Below, piece by piece: positions 13,551-14,600 of a DNA stretch of 14,600 nt. Within the stretch, counting starts at the first letter, position 1, and each line of letters begins with the position of its first letter. Below the pieces are notes generated by a model, which saw nothing but the letters and a program-made list of their open reading frames with translations, ran no database searches and was not told where the DNA came from. Where the stretch lies: the NCBI GenBank assembly GCA_039816825.1, contig JBCBXA010000076.1, positions 1-14,600 of the forward strand. Reading direction: 5' to 3'. The position numbers were made by a program, and so were the translations under genes. This stretch comes from JBCBXA01 sp039816825 (lineage in GTDB: Bacteria > Pseudomonadota > Alphaproteobacteria > Rhizobiales > Rhizobiaceae).

Positions 13551-14600
13551 CCATCCAGTTTGAGAACGACAAAGCTCAACTCACCGGTCTTGGACGAAAT
13601 GAGGAACAGCGCATTCTGACGCCCGGCTTTTCGCGTCTCTTCCAGGCGCTCGGCAACTTCCTCAGGAGAGTTCACTTCCACCTGTCCGATCTCAACGATC
13701 ACTGAGCCGACAACCACGCTTTTGTCCTCGGCAACCGAACCCTCTTCGACAGCTGTGATGACGACTCCCGATTCGATTTCTTCGCCAAGATCATAGGTCT
13801 CGCGGGTTTCATCATTCAGTTCGCCGAAGGTCATGCCCAGTGCGGAGATGGCGGCCTCTTCTTCCTCCTCGCCAGGCGTTGCGTTGCTGGCGATAAGCCG
13901 CTCGCCATCCTCCAGGCGCCCGAGCGTGATTGTGACCTCGACCTCTTCCTCCTTGCGGAACAGAACGACATCCACAGTCTTGCCAACTTGGGTTTCAGCC
14001 ACGACGCGCGGCAGGTCACGCCATTCGTCGATGGGCTTTCCATCAAACTCCAGCACGACATCTCCTGCTTCGATCTCGGAACCGTCGGCGGGCCCGCCCT
14101 TGGTAATACCGGCTATGAGAGCGCCCCGCGCTTCGCCCATGCCCAGGCTCTCGGCGATCTCATCGCTGACGGGCTGAATGGACACGCCTAGCCAGCCGCG
14201 ACGCGTCTCACCAAACTCCCGCAGCTGAGCGATAACGTTGGTCGCAAGGTCTGACGGGATCGCGAAGCCGATACCGATGGACCCACCGGACGGAGAGATG
14301 ATCGCTGTGTTGATGCCGATCACTTCGCCATTCATGTTGAACAGCGGGCCACCAGAGTTACCCCGGTTGATGGAGGCATCGGTCTGAATGAAATTGTCAT
14401 AGGGGCCGGAATTAATGTCGCGACCTTCGGCTGAGATGATGCCCATGGTCACAGTTCCCCCGAGCCCGAAGGGGTTGCCGATCGCCAGCACCCAATCACC
14501 GATCTCCATTGGTTCAGATCGGCCAAACGGCACTTCGACCAGAGGCGCTTCGGGGTTCACTTTCAACACGGCGATGTCGGTCTTGGGATCTGTACCAATT
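13547..14600 (-). CDS. Do/DegP-family periplasmic serine protease, 3' part
   Basis: This is a trypsin-like protease of the HtrA/Do family acting on misfolded envelope proteins in the periplasm. The gene is cut by the right edge: the frame continues to 14600, and the signal peptide and catalytic histidine lie outside. The visible part starts IGTDPKTDIAVLKVN with the catalytic Asp (codon 14576-14578) and includes DASINRGNSGGPL with the catalytic Ser (codon 14354-14356). PDZ1 follows (RRGWLGVSIQPVSDEIAESL to VVLEFDGKPIDEWRDLP). Then comes an acidic linker with a Glu run, and a divergent PDZ2 (GVVITAVEEGSVAEDK to the end). The GTG at 14569 is internal and not a start. It is convergent with serB, with the two stop codons overlapping by 4 nt. 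Relatives in this locus are called degP, degQ or mucD. Confidence 0.93.
   Translation of the reverse strand, partial: IGTDPKTDIAVLKVNPEAPLVEVPFGRSEPMEIGDWVLAIGNPFGLGGTVTMGIISAEGRDINSGPYDNFIQTDASINRGNSGGPLFNMNGEVIGINTAIISPSGGSIGIGFAIPSDLATNVIAQLREFGETRRGWLGVSIQPVSDEIAESLGMGEARGALIAGITKGGPADGSEIEAGDVVLEFDGKPIDEWRDLPRVVAETQVGKTVDVVLFRKEEEVEVTITLGRLEDGERLIASNATPGEEEEEAAISALGMTFGELNDETRETYDLGEEIESGVVITAVEEGSVAEDKSVVVGSVIVEIGQVEVNSPEEVAERLEETRKAGRQNALFLISSKTGELSFVVLKLDG

Noticed and set aside
14567..14569. GTG as start of the protease
   Set aside because: The frame continues upstream through TDIAVLKV, which holds the catalytic Asp, so the gene is truncated by the window and the GTG is internal.
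1..14600. CRISPR array, insertion sequence, toxin-antitoxin or defence system
   Set aside because: There are no regularly spaced repeats, transposase genes, terminal repeats or recognisable toxin or nuclease genes in the window.

Overview
The window looks like chromosomal DNA of an alphaproteobacterium. GC content is fairly high, genes are tightly packed with many overlapping stops and starts, and the protein sequences (IlvB/IlvN, MiaA, SerB, Do-type protease, nicotinate phosphoribosyltransferase) have an alphaproteobacterial look. A Caulobacterales/Hyphomonadales-type or rhizobial-type relative is plausible, but I cannot fix the genus from sequence alone.

Left edge (1-628): no confident gene. 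It holds a cluster of GC-rich inverted repeats with a recurring CGCCCCCG octamer, an open minus-strand frame that runs off the left edge, and a perfect hairpin around a possible small ORF at 470. Next comes a minus-strand branched-chain amino-acid operon, read from right to left: ilvB (4707-2890), a glutathione S-transferase-like gene (2890-2186), an EamA/DMT permease (2189-1197) and ilvN (1204-629). Every junction overlaps by 1 to 8 nt, so the two acetohydroxyacid synthase subunits are separated by two unrelated but coupled genes. Upstream of ilvB is a leader with the features of a transcription attenuator: a 17-residue leader peptide with a Leu-Ile-Val-Val-Val run, a long stem-loop and an intrinsic terminator. 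The promoter is placed so that the leader peptide would be leaderless.

Next (7174-5005, minus strand) is a three-gene cassette: an SRPBCC protein, a YciI/DGPF-type protein and a large ECF42-type sigma factor with a C-terminal extension. A TGTCGA-17 nt-CGTC element upstream matches the promoter type described for ECF42 sigma factors, which suggests autoregulation. Upstream of that are pncB (NAD salvage) and a ferredoxin-reductase-like flavoprotein, both minus strand and 3 nt apart. Divergent from them are an HI0933/BaiN-type flavoprotein and a DUF1905/YdeI-like protein on the plus strand.

Right part: miaA (minus) overlaps the YdeI-like gene tail to tail and is divergent from serB (plus) across only 35 bp. 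The stop codon of serB interlocks with that of a Do/DegP-type serine protease on the minus strand, which is cut by the right window edge. The order degP-serB-miaA-ilvB-ilvN is, from memory, conserved in rhizobia. Here about 6.7 kb of extra genes lies between miaA and the ilvB leader, and about 1.7 kb between ilvB and ilvN. I see no CRISPR array, tRNA, rRNA or intact insertion sequence.
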